Of a stretch of DNA of 64,000 nt, positions 1-8,818 are shown piece after piece (position 1 is the first letter of the stretch; every line of letters begins with the position of its first letter). The position numbers and the translations under genes are program-made. The DNA comes from Streptomyces cavernae (GTDB lineage: Bacteria > Actinomycetota > Actinomycetes > Streptomycetales > Streptomycetaceae). The stretch lies in contig NZ_RPDJ01000017.1 of assembly GCF_004023625.1 (NCBI RefSeq), positions 62,001 through 126,000 on the forward strand, in the 5' to 3' direction. The notes beneath the pieces are model-generated. The model did no database searches, was not told where the DNA came from, and saw only the letters and a program-made list of their open reading frames with translations.

Positions 1-2
1 CC

Positions 3-2063
3 CTCACCCCCACCGAGGTCCTGGAGCTCAGCGGCAACACCACGGGCATCGCCGCGGCGACCCACCCCGCGCTGAAGGTCGACGCGATCATCGACGACAA
101 GGACTCGAGGATCACTCTCCCGCTTGCGGAAGGCAGCGATCTCACCGCGCTGGCACCGGAGTTCACCCTCGCCCACGGCGCGTCCATCAGCCCCGCCTCC
201 GGCACGCTGCGCGACTTCACCGAGCCGGTCACGTACGAGGTCACCGGTTCCGACGGGAAGAAGCGCACCTGGACGGTCACGGCCCTGGAGATGAAGAGCC
301 CGGTCCTGCCGGGACTCAACGCCGACCCGAACATCGTCCGGTTCGGTGACACCTTCTACATCTACCCCACCACCGACGGCTTCCCGGGCTGGAGCGGCAC
401 GCAGTTCAAGGCGTACTCCTCCAAGGACCTCGTCCACTGGAAGGACCACGGCGTCATCCTGGACCTGGGGCCGGACGTCAGCTGGGCCGACAGCCGGGCC
501 TGGGCGCCCGCGATCGAGGAGAGGGACGGCAAGTACTACTTCTACTTCTGCGCCGACGCGAACATCGGTGTCGCGGTGGCCGACTCGCCGACCGGACCGT
601 TCAAGGACGCGCTGGGCAAGCCGCTGCTCAAGGCGGGCCAGTACCCGGGCCAGATGATCGACCCGGCGGTGTTCACCGACGACGACGGGCAGCCGTATCT
701 GTACTGGGGCAACGGCCGGGCGTACGTCGTGCCGCTGAACGAGGACATGGTCTCCTTCGACGCGTCGAAGGTGAAGGACATCACCCCCAGCGGCTACAAT
801 GAGGGCACCTTCGTCATCAAGCGCAAGGGCACCTACTACTTCATGTGGTCGGAGAACGACACCCGGGACGAGAACTACCGGGTCGCCTACGCGACCGGCT
901 CCTCCCCCACGGGACCCTGGACCAAGCGGGGCGTGATCCTGGAGAAGGACCTCTCCCTGGGCATCAAGGGCCCCGGCCACCACTCGGTCGTCCATGTCCC
1001 GAACACCGACGACTGGTACATCGCCTACCACCGCTTCGCCATCCCCGGCGGTGACGGCACCAACCGCGAAACCACCATCGACAAGCTGGAGTTCGACGCC
1101 GACGGCCTGATGAAGAAGGTCGTCCCGACCCTGACGAGCATCGACCCCGTCACCGTCGTCCGCGCCGGGCCGAACGCCGCCGGCACCGAGGGCACCGCGA
1201 TCCCGGTCACCGGAACCATCTCCGGCGCGGGCGACCCCAAGTGGACGGTGGAGGACGGCGCCCCCTGCACCTTCGCCGACGCCGGCGCCATCCTCACCAC
1301 CATCACCTGCGCCGACGACGGCACCTACAAGGTCACCCTGACCGGTGGCCGCGGCAGCGACACGCTCACCGTCACGGTGGCCAACGCGGCCCCGGTGATC
1401 ACCGCGGCGGCGGGCCCGAAGGACCCGGTCGCGGTCGGCAGGAGCACCGTCGTCACCGCCGACTTCACCGACCTGGGCACCGCTGACACCCAGACCTGCC
1501 GCATCGACTTCAAGGACGGCAGCGGCCCGGCCGAGGGCACCGTCACCGGCTCCCGTTGCACGGCCACCCACACCTACACCAAGGCGGGCATCCACCGTCC
1601 GGAGATCACCGTCACCGACGACGACGGCGGCTCGGGCAGCGCCAAGCTCCCCGAACTGGTCGTCTACGACCGGGCGGCCTGGGCCGTCGGGGTGGGCTTC
1701 TTCTCCTCGCCCGCCGGCGCCTACCCGGCGAAGCCGCAGGTGACCGGACCCGCGGCCTACTCCTTCGACGCCCGCTACAAGAAGGGAGCCACCGTCCCGT
1801 CCGGCCACGCCACCTTCGACTTCCTGGCGGCCAGGCTGAAGTTCCGCGCCACGGGTTCCGACTGGCTCGTCGTCACCGGTTCCACCATCCGCTACCAGGG
1901 CTCCGGAACCCTGAACGGCACCAGCGGCTACGGATTCCGCGTCACCGCCACCAACAGCCCGGACACCTACCGGATCAAGATCTGGAAGAAGTCCACCGGC
2001 GAGGTCGTCTACGACAACGATCCGGGAAGCAGGACGGCCGGCATCACCATCGGCCGGCCGTAG
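3..2063 (+). CDS. Secreted-type GH43 glycoside hydrolase with C-terminal PKD-like domains (5' end outside window)
   Basis: The frame is open from the window edge, so the true start and signal peptide lie outside. The first ~95 visible codons form a beta-rich domain of the kind that precedes surface glycosidases (G-x-L-R-D-F-T-E-P-V-T-Y-E-V). A GH43 five-bladed propeller begins at about base 297. Its usual acids are visible: catalytic base Asp in NADPN, pKa-tuning Asp in MIDPAVF, and the general acid Glu in YNEGTF. Two PKD/Ig-like domains (about bases 1190-1660) and an unrecognised C-terminal beta domain follow. GH43 enzymes act on arabinan, xylan or galactan side chains; the exact substrate cannot be read here. 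The neighbouring sugar importer makes plant-polysaccharide use plausible, but that is inference. ATG 291 is an internal Met, not the start. Confidence 0.85.
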   Translation, partial: LTPTEVLELSGNTTGIAAATHPALKVDAIIDDKDSRITLPLAEGSDLTALAPEFTLAHGASISPASGTLRDFTEPVTYEVTGSDGKKRTWTVTALEMKSPVLPGLNADPNIVRFGDTFYIYPTTDGFPGWSGTQFKAYSSKDLVHWKDHGVILDLGPDVSWADSRAWAPAIEERDGKYYFYFCADANIGVAVADSPTGPFKDALGKPLLKAGQYPGQMIDPAVFTDDDGQPYLYWGNGRAYVVPLNEDMVSFDASKVKDITPSGYNEGTFVIKRKGTYYFMWSENDTRDENYRVAYATGSSPTGPWTKRGVILEKDLSLGIKGPGHHSVVHVPNTDDWYIAYHRFAIPGGDGTNRETTIDKLEFDADGLMKKVVPTLTSIDPVTVVRAGPNAAGTEGTAIPVTGTISGAGDPKWTVEDGAPCTFADAGAILTTITCADDGTYKVTLTGGRGSDTLTVTVANAAPVITAAAGPKDPVAVGRSTVVTADFTDLGTADTQTCRIDFKDGSGPAEGTVTGSRCTATHTYTKAGIHRPEITVTDDDGGSGSAKLPELVVYDRAAWAVGVGFFSSPAGAYPAKPQVTGPAAYSFDARYKKGATVPSGHATFDFLAARLKFRATGSDWLVVTGSTIRYQGSGTLNGTSGYGFRVTATNSPDTYRIKIWKKSTGEVVYDNDPGSRTAGITIGRP

Positions 2064-2093
2064 CACACCCTTCCCCCGACACCGCACACACCA

Positions 2094-2130
2094 CCGAGCG
2101 GCACCCGGTCCGACCCCGGGTGCCGCTCGG
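2094..2130 (+). terminator. Terminator hairpin after GH43 gene
   Basis: A perfect 15-bp inverted repeat (2094-2108 with 2116-2130) has a 7-base loop and sits 30 bases past the GH43 stop. There is no long T-tract, which is common in high-GC actinobacteria. Confidence 0.75.
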
Positions 2131-2270
2131 CGCGTTGAGGGTCGCACCGGCCGCTCGGATCGGGATCACTAAACTGCCACCATGTACTTACGCACCTCCA
2201 TACCTTCCCGACACCACCGGCCCCAGGTCGGCGCGGACGCCGGGCGTCGGATCACCGGTGAGGGCCGCCG

Positions 2271-3758
2271 ATGAACCCGACGCTGAGGAAAGTCGCCATC
2301 TTCTGCGGGCTCCTGACCCTGGCCCTGCTGCTGCGCGCGAACTGGCTGCAGTTCATGCAGGCCGAGAAGCTCGCCACGGACGAGAGAAACAAGCGCGTGC
2401 AGATCGAGCAGTTCTCCGCGCCCCGCGGTGACATCGTCGTCGGCGGCAAGGCCGTCACCGGTTCGACGGAGGCGGACGGCTCGGACCTCAAGTACAAGCG
2501 CACGTATGTGGACGGCCCCATGTACGCGCCCGTGACGGGCTACGCCTCGCAGGCACAGGGGATGTCGCTGCTGGAGAAGACCTACGACGGCATCCTCAGC
2601 GGACAGGACGACTCCCTCGCCTTCCAGCGGTTCACGGACATGGTCTCCGGCAAGGGACCCCGCACCGGCTCGGTGGTCACCACGATCGACCCGAAGGCGC
2701 AGAAGGCCGCCTACGAGGGCCTGACGGACCTCGAGGGGGCCCGGGGGGCGGTCGTCGCCCTGGAGCCCGCCACGGGCAAGGTACTGGCCCTGGCGTCGGC
2801 ACCCTCGTACGACCCGTCGGTGTTCGCGGGCAACACCTTCAAGGAGTCCGACCGGTTCGTGGCGCTCGACAAGAAGAAGAGCAAGCCGCTGGCGAACCGG
2901 CCCCTGCGCGAGACCTTCCCGCCCGGCTCCACCTTCAAGATCCTCACCGCGGCGGCGGCCGTGGAGCACGGCGTCGTCACGGACGTCGACGCCTCGAGCG
3001 GCGCTCCCTCCCCCTACCAGCTGCCCCTGTCCACCAACAAGATCGGCAGCCAGGCGGGCGACGCGGTGTGCGGCAACGCCTCGCTCAAGACGGCGATGCA
3101 GTACTCGTGCAACAACGTCTTCCTCGACGTGGCGAACAAGCTCGGCCAGGAAAAGATGCGTGAGACGGCGGAGAAGTTCGGCTTCAACGAGGACGTCTAC
3201 TCCGAGGACAACGGTGACCTGCGCGCCGTCCAGAGCCTGTACCCCGAGGACCTGGACAAGCCCGGGACCGCCCTCACCGGCATGGGCCAGGGCAGCCTCA
3301 CCACCACCCCCATGCAGATGGCCATGATCACCGCGGCGCTGGCCAACGACGGCAAGCTGATGCAGCCCTACATCGTCGACGAGGTCCGTGGTCCCGACCT
3401 CAGCACCCTGAAGAAGACCGAACCGCGGGAGATGAGCCAGGCCGTCTCCCCCGAGACAGCCAAGAAGGTGCAGGAGATGATGGAGTTCACCGCCAAGGAG
3501 GGCAGCGCGCAACGGGCACAGATCGACGGCATCACCGTGGGCGGCAAGACCGGCACCGCGCAGCGCGGCGTCGACGTCGCCGACGAGGTGCCCTACGGCT
3601 GGTTCGTCTCCTACGGCAAGAACTCCGACGGGGCCTCCGTCGCGGTGGCGGTCTTCATCGACCCGACCGACATGGACATCTCCCGGGCGGACATCTCCGG
3701 CGGCCGGCTCGGCGCTCCCCTGGCACGCAGCGTCATGCAGGCGGTCCTGCAGAAGTGA
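2271..3758 (+). CDS. Class B penicillin-binding protein (FtsI/PbpA-like transpeptidase)
   Basis: This 495-residue protein is a D,D-transpeptidase that cross-links peptidoglycan outside the membrane. One N-terminal membrane anchor lies at about residues 6-24. A short PBP dimerisation-type region follows, then the transpeptidase domain with all three active-site motifs: STFK with the nucleophilic Ser near residue 220, SCN near 279 and KTG near 425. The length matches the short PbpA-type class B enzymes that pair with RodA/FtsW in Streptomyces, but no rodA-like gene is adjacent, so this is probably a paralogue of the main copy. A weak GAGGG ribosome-binding site lies 6 to 8 bases before the ATG. 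It appears to be a single-gene unit ending at the hairpins downstream. Confidence 0.93.
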   Translation: MNPTLRKVAIFCGLLTLALLLRANWLQFMQAEKLATDERNKRVQIEQFSAPRGDIVVGGKAVTGSTEADGSDLKYKRTYVDGPMYAPVTGYASQAQGMSLLEKTYDGILSGQDDSLAFQRFTDMVSGKGPRTGSVVTTIDPKAQKAAYEGLTDLEGARGAVVALEPATGKVLALASAPSYDPSVFAGNTFKESDRFVALDKKKSKPLANRPLRETFPPGSTFKILTAAAAVEHGVVTDVDASSGAPSPYQLPLSTNKIGSQAGDAVCGNASLKTAMQYSCNNVFLDVANKLGQEKMRETAEKFGFNEDVYSEDNGDLRAVQSLYPEDLDKPGTALTGMGQGSLTTTPMQMAMITAALANDGKLMQPYIVDEVRGPDLSTLKKTEPREMSQAVSPETAKKVQEMMEFTAKEGSAQRAQIDGITVGGKTGTAQRGVDVADEVPYGWFVSYGKNSDGASVAVAVFIDPTDMDISRADISGGRLGAPLARSVMQAVLQK

Positions 3759-3780
3759 CGGGCTCCCGCCCTCATGCCAA

Positions 3781-3813
3781 CGGCCCGCCCCGTGGATCTA
3801 CAAGGGCGGGCCG
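3781..3813. terminator. Terminator hairpin between convergent genes (1 of 2)
   Basis: A 10-bp perfect stem (3781-3790 with 3804-3813) lies just past the penicillin-binding protein stop and probably ends that transcript. Confidence 0.7.
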
Positions 3814-3826
3814 CGGCGGTCTGAGG

Positions 3827-3869
3827 GGCCTTGCACTATGAGCGACCCGGGCGGGCGTAGTGCAAGGCC
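3827..3869. terminator. Terminator hairpin between convergent genes (2 of 2)
   Basis: A 12-bp perfect stem (3827-3838 with 3858-3869) lies 21 bases past the end of the sugar-importer operon on the minus strand, so it is well placed to terminate that operon. Confidence 0.7.
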
Positions 3870-3890
3870 TCCTGAACGTGATCCGGCCGG

Positions 3891-4913
3891 TCAGGTCTTC
3901 TTGCGTGCCGTCATGGCCCGCTGGATCAGGATGAACGCGCACAGCAGCACACCCGTGGCGATCTTCGTCCACCAGGAGCTGAGCGTTCCCTCGAACTGGA
4001 TGAGGCTCTTGATCAGGCCCAGCACGAGGACACCGAAGAGGGTGCCGATCACATAGCCGGAGCCGCCCGTCAGCAGGGTGCCGCCGATGACGACCGCGGC
4101 GATCGCGTCGAGCTCCATGCCGGTGGCGTGCAGCGGGTCACCGGACTGGATGTACAGGGTGAACAACAGCCCGGCGAGAGCCGAGCAGAAACCGCTCACG
4201 GTGTACACGGCGATCTTCGTGCCGCCCTGCGGCAGGCCCATCAGCATCGCGGACTGCTCGTTGCCGCCGATGGCGTACACACGGCGCCCGAAGCGGGTGT
4301 AGTGCAGTACGTAGAACGCGATGCCGAGGACGACCAGGGCCAGCAGGGCACCGATCGACAGTTCTCCCAGGCCCAGCGACACCCGCGTCTGGGCGAGGCT
4401 GCTCACCGAGGCGTCGCCGATGGAGATCGACTCCTTGCTGATGACCAGGCAGAGGCCCCGGAAGAGGAAGAGCCCGGCGAGGGTCACGATGAACGGCTGG
4501 ATCTCGAAGTTGTGGATCACATAGCCCATGAGGAAGCCGCCGAACGAGCCGACGCCGAGGGCGAGGACGACGGCGATCACCAGCGGCACGCCCTGACGCT
4601 CCACCAGCCACGCGGTGAACATCGTGGTGAAGCCGATCACCGATCCCACGGACAGGTCGATGCCGCCGGAGAGGATGACGAAGGTGGCGCCGACCGCCGC
4701 GACCAGCAGATAGCCGTTGTCGATGAACAGGTTGAGGAACACCTGCGGTTCGGCGAACCCGTAGTTCTGGTACCGGCTGAGACCGCCGATGTACATCGCG
4801 AGGAACAGCGCGGCGGTGGCCAGGACGGGCAGCCGCCGGTCGCCGAGCAGGCGCGCGGCCTTGGACGCCGTTGAGCTTGCCGGCGTCGTGGGAGTCTGGG
4901 TCGTCGCGCTCAT
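3891..4913 (-). CDS. Monosaccharide ABC importer permease (YjfF/RbsC-like)
   Basis: This 340-residue multi-pass membrane protein has the BPD_transp_2 signature of the carbohydrate-uptake-2 (RbsC) family, notably SGGIDLSVGS near residue 82 and an IGGTLLTGG segment toward the C-terminus. It should form half of the membrane channel with the permease encoded just upstream. Its ATG overlaps the upstream stop by one base (TGATG), so translation is coupled. The frame stays open far upstream of this ATG, but that part is a shadow of the other permease. It ends the operon regulator - binding protein - ATPase - permease - permease. Confidence 0.9.
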   Translation of the reverse strand: MSATTQTPTTPASSTASKAARLLGDRRLPVLATAALFLAMYIGGLSRYQNYGFAEPQVFLNLFIDNGYLLVAAVGATFVILSGGIDLSVGSVIGFTTMFTAWLVERQGVPLVIAVVLALGVGSFGGFLMGYVIHNFEIQPFIVTLAGLFLFRGLCLVISKESISIGDASVSSLAQTRVSLGLGELSIGALLALVVLGIAFYVLHYTRFGRRVYAIGGNEQSAMLMGLPQGGTKIAVYTVSGFCSALAGLLFTLYIQSGDPLHATGMELDAIAAVVIGGTLLTGGSGYVIGTLFGVLVLGLIKSLIQFEGTLSSWWTKIATGVLLCAFILIQRAMTARKKT

Positions 4914-6028
4914 CACGACACCTCCATCTTGGGAGCGGCCTCGGTCGCCGCGGCGGTCGTTCCCGCCGGAGCCGGGGCCGACGGCGAACCGCCGCCCTGC
5001 GCGCCGGACTTGGCTCCGAGCCTGGCGCTGAAGACCTTGGCGCGGAACTTCGGGGACTGCAGCAGGCAGACGATGATGACGACGACGGCCTTGAAGACCA
5101 GGTTGGTCTGGGTGGGCACGCCGATGGTGTAGATCGTGGTGGTCAGGGTCTGGATGACGAGGGCGCCCACCACCGTGCCGCCGATGGAGAACCGGCCGCC
5201 GAGCAGCGAGGTGCCGCCGATCACCACGGCGAGGATCGCGTCGAGTTCGATCCACAGACCGGCGTTGTTGCCGTCCGCGGCCGAGGTGTTGGAGCTGATC
5301 ATCAGGCCCGCGATGCCCGCGCACAGGGCGCAGAACACGTACACCATGATCTTGATGCGCCGGGACCGGATGCCGACCAGGCGGCTGGCCTCGGCGTTCC
5401 CGCCGACGGACTCCACCAGCAGGCCGAGCGCGGTGCGGCGGGTGAGCACCACGGTGACGGCGACGACAACGGCGACCACGAAGATGGAGAACGGCAGCGT
5501 CAGCCAGTAGCCGCCGCCGATCAGCTTGTACGGCTCGCTGTTGATGGTGATGATCTGGCCGTCGGTGATGAGCTGGGCGACACCGCGGCCGGCGACCATG
5601 ATGATGAGGGTCGCGATGATGGGCTGGATGCCCATCCTGGCGACCAGGAAGCCGTTCCAGAGGCCGCAGACGACCGCGGCGAGCAGTCCGAGACCCATGG
5701 CGAGCAGCACCCCGGCAAGGGCGCTCTGGTCGGCCTGGTCGCTGATGTAGGAACAGGCGAGGGCCCCGGTGATGGCGACCACGGCACCGACGGAGAGGTC
5801 GATGCCGCCGGTTGCGATGACCAGGGTCATGCCGACCGCCACCAGGATCAGCGGCGAGCCGAACAGCACGATCGAGACGAGGCTGCCGTAGAGGTGGCCG
5901 TCCGTCATCTTGATCGAGAAGAAGTCGGGGGTGAAAGGCACGTTGACGAGCAGGAGGACGACCAGGACCGCGACCGGCCAGAACAGGTGGTGGTGCGTCA
6001 GCGCTCGCCATCGGGAAGTGGTGGTCAC
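4913..6028 (-). CDS. Monosaccharide ABC importer permease (YtfT/RbsC-like)
   Basis: This 371-residue permease has about 9-10 hydrophobic segments and the family motif TGGIDLSVGA near residue 73. It ends in an alanine- and proline-rich cytoplasmic tail of about 40 residues that its partner lacks. Translation starts at GTG (6026-6028), overlapping the ATPase stop by 4 bases (GTGA). Two different permeases after one double ATPase is the arrangement of the E. coli YtfQ-YtfR-YtfT-YjfF galactofuranose importer, whereas ribose and xylose systems usually have one permease gene. The substrate is therefore probably a furanose or related monosaccharide; this is inference from gene layout. Confidence 0.9.
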   Translation of the reverse strand: MTTTSRWRALTHHHLFWPVAVLVVLLLVNVPFTPDFFSIKMTDGHLYGSLVSIVLFGSPLILVAVGMTLVIATGGIDLSVGAVVAITGALACSYISDQADQSALAGVLLAMGLGLLAAVVCGLWNGFLVARMGIQPIIATLIIMVAGRGVAQLITDGQIITINSEPYKLIGGGYWLTLPFSIFVVAVVVAVTVVLTRRTALGLLVESVGGNAEASRLVGIRSRRIKIMVYVFCALCAGIAGLMISSNTSAADGNNAGLWIELDAILAVVIGGTSLLGGRFSIGGTVVGALVIQTLTTTIYTIGVPTQTNLVFKAVVVIIVCLLQSPKFRAKVFSARLGAKSGAQGGGSPSAPAPAGTTAAATEAAPKMEVS

Positions 6029-7563
6029 TGGTGCTCTCCGCTCGCGATGGTCTCCAGGATCCGGCTGGTGGTGATCTCCGGCCCGTTGGTGAGCTGCGCC
6101 ACCAGCCGGCGGTCGCGCAGCACTCCGATGGTGTGACTGAGCCGGAGGACCTCCTCGAGCTCGGCCGCGATGTACAGCACGGACATGCCGTCCTCGGAGA
6201 GCGAGACCACGAGTTTCTGGATCTCCGCCTTGGCGCCGATGTCGATGCCGCGCGTCGGCTCGTCCAGGATCAGCAGCTTGGGCTGGGTGATCAGCCAGCG
6301 GGCGAGCAGCACCTTCTGCTGGTTGCCGCCGCTTAGCTGGCCGACGCGGGCCTCCGGGTTGGCGGGGCGGATGTCCAGCGCCTTGATGTACTTGGCGACG
6401 AGTTCGTCGCGCTGGGAGGCCGGGATGGGCCGGGTCCAGCCGCGTGCGGCCTGGAGCGCGAGGATGATGTTCTCACGGACCGTCAGGTCCGGTACCAATC
6501 CCTCGGTCTTGCGGTTCTCGGAGCAGAACGCGACCCCGGCGCCGATGGCGTCGTTGGGGGCGTTCATCGAGACCTGCTTGCCGCCGATGGACACCGTGCC
6601 GCTGTCGGGCTGGTCGGCGCCGAACAGCAGCCGGGCCAGTTCGGTGCGGCCCGAGCCGAGCAGTCCGGCGAGTCCGATCACCTCGCCCTTCTTGACCTCC
6701 AGGTCGAAGGGGGCGATTCCGCCTGCCCTGCCGAGGGCCTCGGCCTTCAGCAGCGTCTCGCCGACGTCCGAGTGCAGCTGGTGGTCGTGGAGTTCCTCCA
6801 GCTGGTCGAGTGCCTTGCCGATCATCAGCTGGACGAGTCCCACCTGGTCGAGGTCGCGGACCATGTGCTCGCCGACCAGGGTGCCGTTGCGCAGGACGGT
6901 CATGCGGTCGCAGACCTCGTAGATCTGGTCGAGGAAGTGCGACACGAACAGGATCGCCACGCCCTGTTCCTTCAACCGCCGCATCAGGCTGAAGAGTTCG
7001 AGCACCTCGCCGCGGTCGAGGCTGGACGTCGGCTCGTCCAGGATCAGCACCTTGGTGCCCGATCCGCCGCTGACACTGTCGCCGGTGCCCACCGACCGTA
7101 CGATCGCGACCAGTTGCTGCACGGCCAGCGGGTACGAGGACAGCGGCGCGGTCACGTCGATGTCGAGGCCGAGCCGGTCGACCAGTTCCGCCGCCTCGCG
7201 GCGCATGCGCTTCCACTGGATGCGGCCGGCCCGGGTGGGTTCGCGCCCGATGAAGATGTTCTCCGCCACCGACAGGTTGGGGCAGAGGTTGACCTCCTGG
7301 TAGACCGTGCTGATGCCGGCCTGCTGCGCCTGCAGCGGGCTGGCGAAGCGCACGGACTCGCCATCGAGGGTGATGGTGCCGCCGTCCAGGGAATGAACTC
7401 CCGTCAGCACCTTGATGAGGGTGGACTTCCCGGCGCCGTTCTCGCCGAGCAGGGCGTGGATCTCGCCGGGGAAGAGCCGGAAGTCGACGCCCGACAGAGC
7501 CCGTACCCCAGGAAACTCTTTGACTATGCCCGTCATCTGAAGGACGGGCTGCGGCTCTGCCAT
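6025..7563 (-). CDS. Sugar ABC importer ATPase with two NBDs (YtfR/RbsA-like)
   Basis: This 512-residue protein carries two ABC domains in tandem and powers the importer from the cytoplasmic side. The first domain has a canonical Walker A (GENGAGKST, about residue 43) and Walker B (LILDEPTSSLD) but a poor signature. The second has a good signature (LSGGNQQK, about residue 409) and Walker B (LILDEPTRGID) but a degenerate P-loop (GLLGSGRTE). This asymmetry is normal for RbsA/MglA/YtfR proteins. The ATG at 7563 is chosen because AGAGGAG lies 8 bases upstream; the open frame further upstream is not supported. Confidence 0.93.
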   Translation of the reverse strand: MAEPQPVLQMTGIVKEFPGVRALSGVDFRLFPGEIHALLGENGAGKSTLIKVLTGVHSLDGGTITLDGESVRFASPLQAQQAGISTVYQEVNLCPNLSVAENIFIGREPTRAGRIQWKRMRREAAELVDRLGLDIDVTAPLSSYPLAVQQLVAIVRSVGTGDSVSGGSGTKVLILDEPTSSLDRGEVLELFSLMRRLKEQGVAILFVSHFLDQIYEVCDRMTVLRNGTLVGEHMVRDLDQVGLVQLMIGKALDQLEELHDHQLHSDVGETLLKAEALGRAGGIAPFDLEVKKGEVIGLAGLLGSGRTELARLLFGADQPDSGTVSIGGKQVSMNAPNDAIGAGVAFCSENRKTEGLVPDLTVRENIILALQAARGWTRPIPASQRDELVAKYIKALDIRPANPEARVGQLSGGNQQKVLLARWLITQPKLLILDEPTRGIDIGAKAEIQKLVVSLSEDGMSVLYIAAELEEVLRLSHTIGVLRDRRLVAQLTNGPEITTSRILETIASGEHQ

Positions 7564-7657
7564 GGCAGCGCTCCTCTGAAATGGGTTCAGGCCCGCAGGG
7601 AGCGCCGTCGGCCGAGGTCTTCGGCCGGCCGGGCTCCCTGCCGGTGGGTGCGTTCGG

Positions 7658-8668
7658 TCAGTACTTGCGGGTGGGGAGCGCGTCCTTGGCCTGGTCCTGC
7701 ATGAAGTCGCTCTCCTTGGTCTTGATCCAGCGCTCGACCGTCTCACCGTTCTTGACCTTCTGCACGACCTCCATCAGCTGGGGGCCGAGCAGCGGGTTGC
7801 ACTCGACGATGGCGTTGATCTTGCCTTCGGACATGGCGACGAAGCCGTCCTTCACACCGTCGACCGAGACGATGAGGATGTCCTTGCCGGGCTTCTTGCC
7901 GGCCGCCTCGATGGACTGGATGGCGCCGATGGCCATGTCGTCGTTGTGCGCGTAGAGCACGTTGATGTCCGGGTTGGACTGCAGGAAGGCCGCCATGACC
8001 TGCTTGCCGCCGGCGCGGGTGAAGTCACCGGTCTGGCTGACGACGACCTTCCAGTCGTCCTTGTGGTCGGCTTCCATGACCTCCTTGAAGCCCTTGGCGC
8101 GCTCGATCGCGGGGGCGGCACCGGTGGTGCCCTCGAGCTGGGCGATCTTCACGGGGCCCTTGTGGCCGGCCTTCTCCAGGACCTTCTCCAGGATCTTGGC
8201 GGCGCGGCGGCCCTCGTCGGTGAAGTCGGAGCCGACCAGGGTCACGTACAGGGACTCGTCGGAGGTCTCGACGGAGCGGTCGGTGAGGACCACCGGGATC
8301 TTCGCGGCCTTCGCCTCCTTGAGCACCGCGTCCCAGCCGGTGACGACCACCGGCGAGAAGGCTATGACGTCCACCTTCTGCGAGATGAAGCTGCGGATCG
8401 CGGAGATCTGGTTCTCCTGCTTCTGCTGGGCGTCGGAGAACTGGAGCCTGTAGCCCGCCTCCTTGGCCGCCGACTTCACCGAGTCGGTGTTGGCGCTGCG
8501 CCAGCCGCTCTCCGAACCGACCTGGGAGAAGCCGAGGGTGATCGCCTTGCTGCCGCCGTCCCCGGAGGTCGAGGTGGAGCCGGACTCCTCCTTCTTGGCG
8601 CAGGCCGCGAGGCCGCCCGCAGCCGCCACGCCGATGGCCGCAGTGAGGAAGTTCCTTCTGTTGAGCAT
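7658..8668 (-). CDS. Sugar-binding lipoprotein of the ABC importer (YtfQ/RbsB-like, Tat-type signal)
   Basis: This 336-residue periplasmic-binding-protein-like domain (Peripla_BP_4 type) captures the sugar for the two permeases. The N-terminus has a twin-arginine pattern (NRRNFLTAA) followed by a lipobox (LAAC, Cys about residue 23), so it should be a Tat-exported lipoprotein. The mature part shows typical features such as ITLGFSQVG, SEVDVIAFSPVV-like and DDMAIGAIQSIE segments. A strong AAAGGAGAA site precedes the ATG. The first gene after the LacI regulator, it is 94 bases from the ATPase. The 150-base gap upstream holds a weak palindrome (8750-8764) but no clear copy of the operator seen at 10101. 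Confidence 0.9.
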   Translation of the reverse strand: MLNRRNFLTAAIGVAAAGGLAACAKKEESGSTSTSGDGGSKAITLGFSQVGSESGWRSANTDSVKSAAKEAGYRLQFSDAQQKQENQISAIRSFISQKVDVIAFSPVVVTGWDAVLKEAKAAKIPVVLTDRSVETSDESLYVTLVGSDFTDEGRRAAKILEKVLEKAGHKGPVKIAQLEGTTGAAPAIERAKGFKEVMEADHKDDWKVVVSQTGDFTRAGGKQVMAAFLQSNPDINVLYAHNDDMAIGAIQSIEAAGKKPGKDILIVSVDGVKDGFVAMSEGKINAIVECNPLLGPQLMEVVQKVKNGETVERWIKTKESDFMQDQAKDALPTRKY

Positions 8669-8818
8669 GTTCTTCTCCTTTGAAGAGCCGGCCCGGGGTG
8701 GTACCCGTGCTGGTTACTCGATGGGACCGGCCGCACTACGTCCAGCCTGTCGATCATTGTTCGAGATGTCGGCCGCACCGCTGGGCGGAAACAGCCGTGT
8801 GGTGCCGTGCGTGCCGCG

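Noticed and set aside
2169..3512. Minus-strand frame of 447 codons
   Set aside because: Antisense to a penicillin-binding protein that has all three catalytic motifs; the composition is low-complexity.
8750..8764. Second LacI-type operator before the binding-protein gene
   Set aside because: TCGATCATTGTTCGA is only symmetric at its ends and shares little with the operator at 10101.
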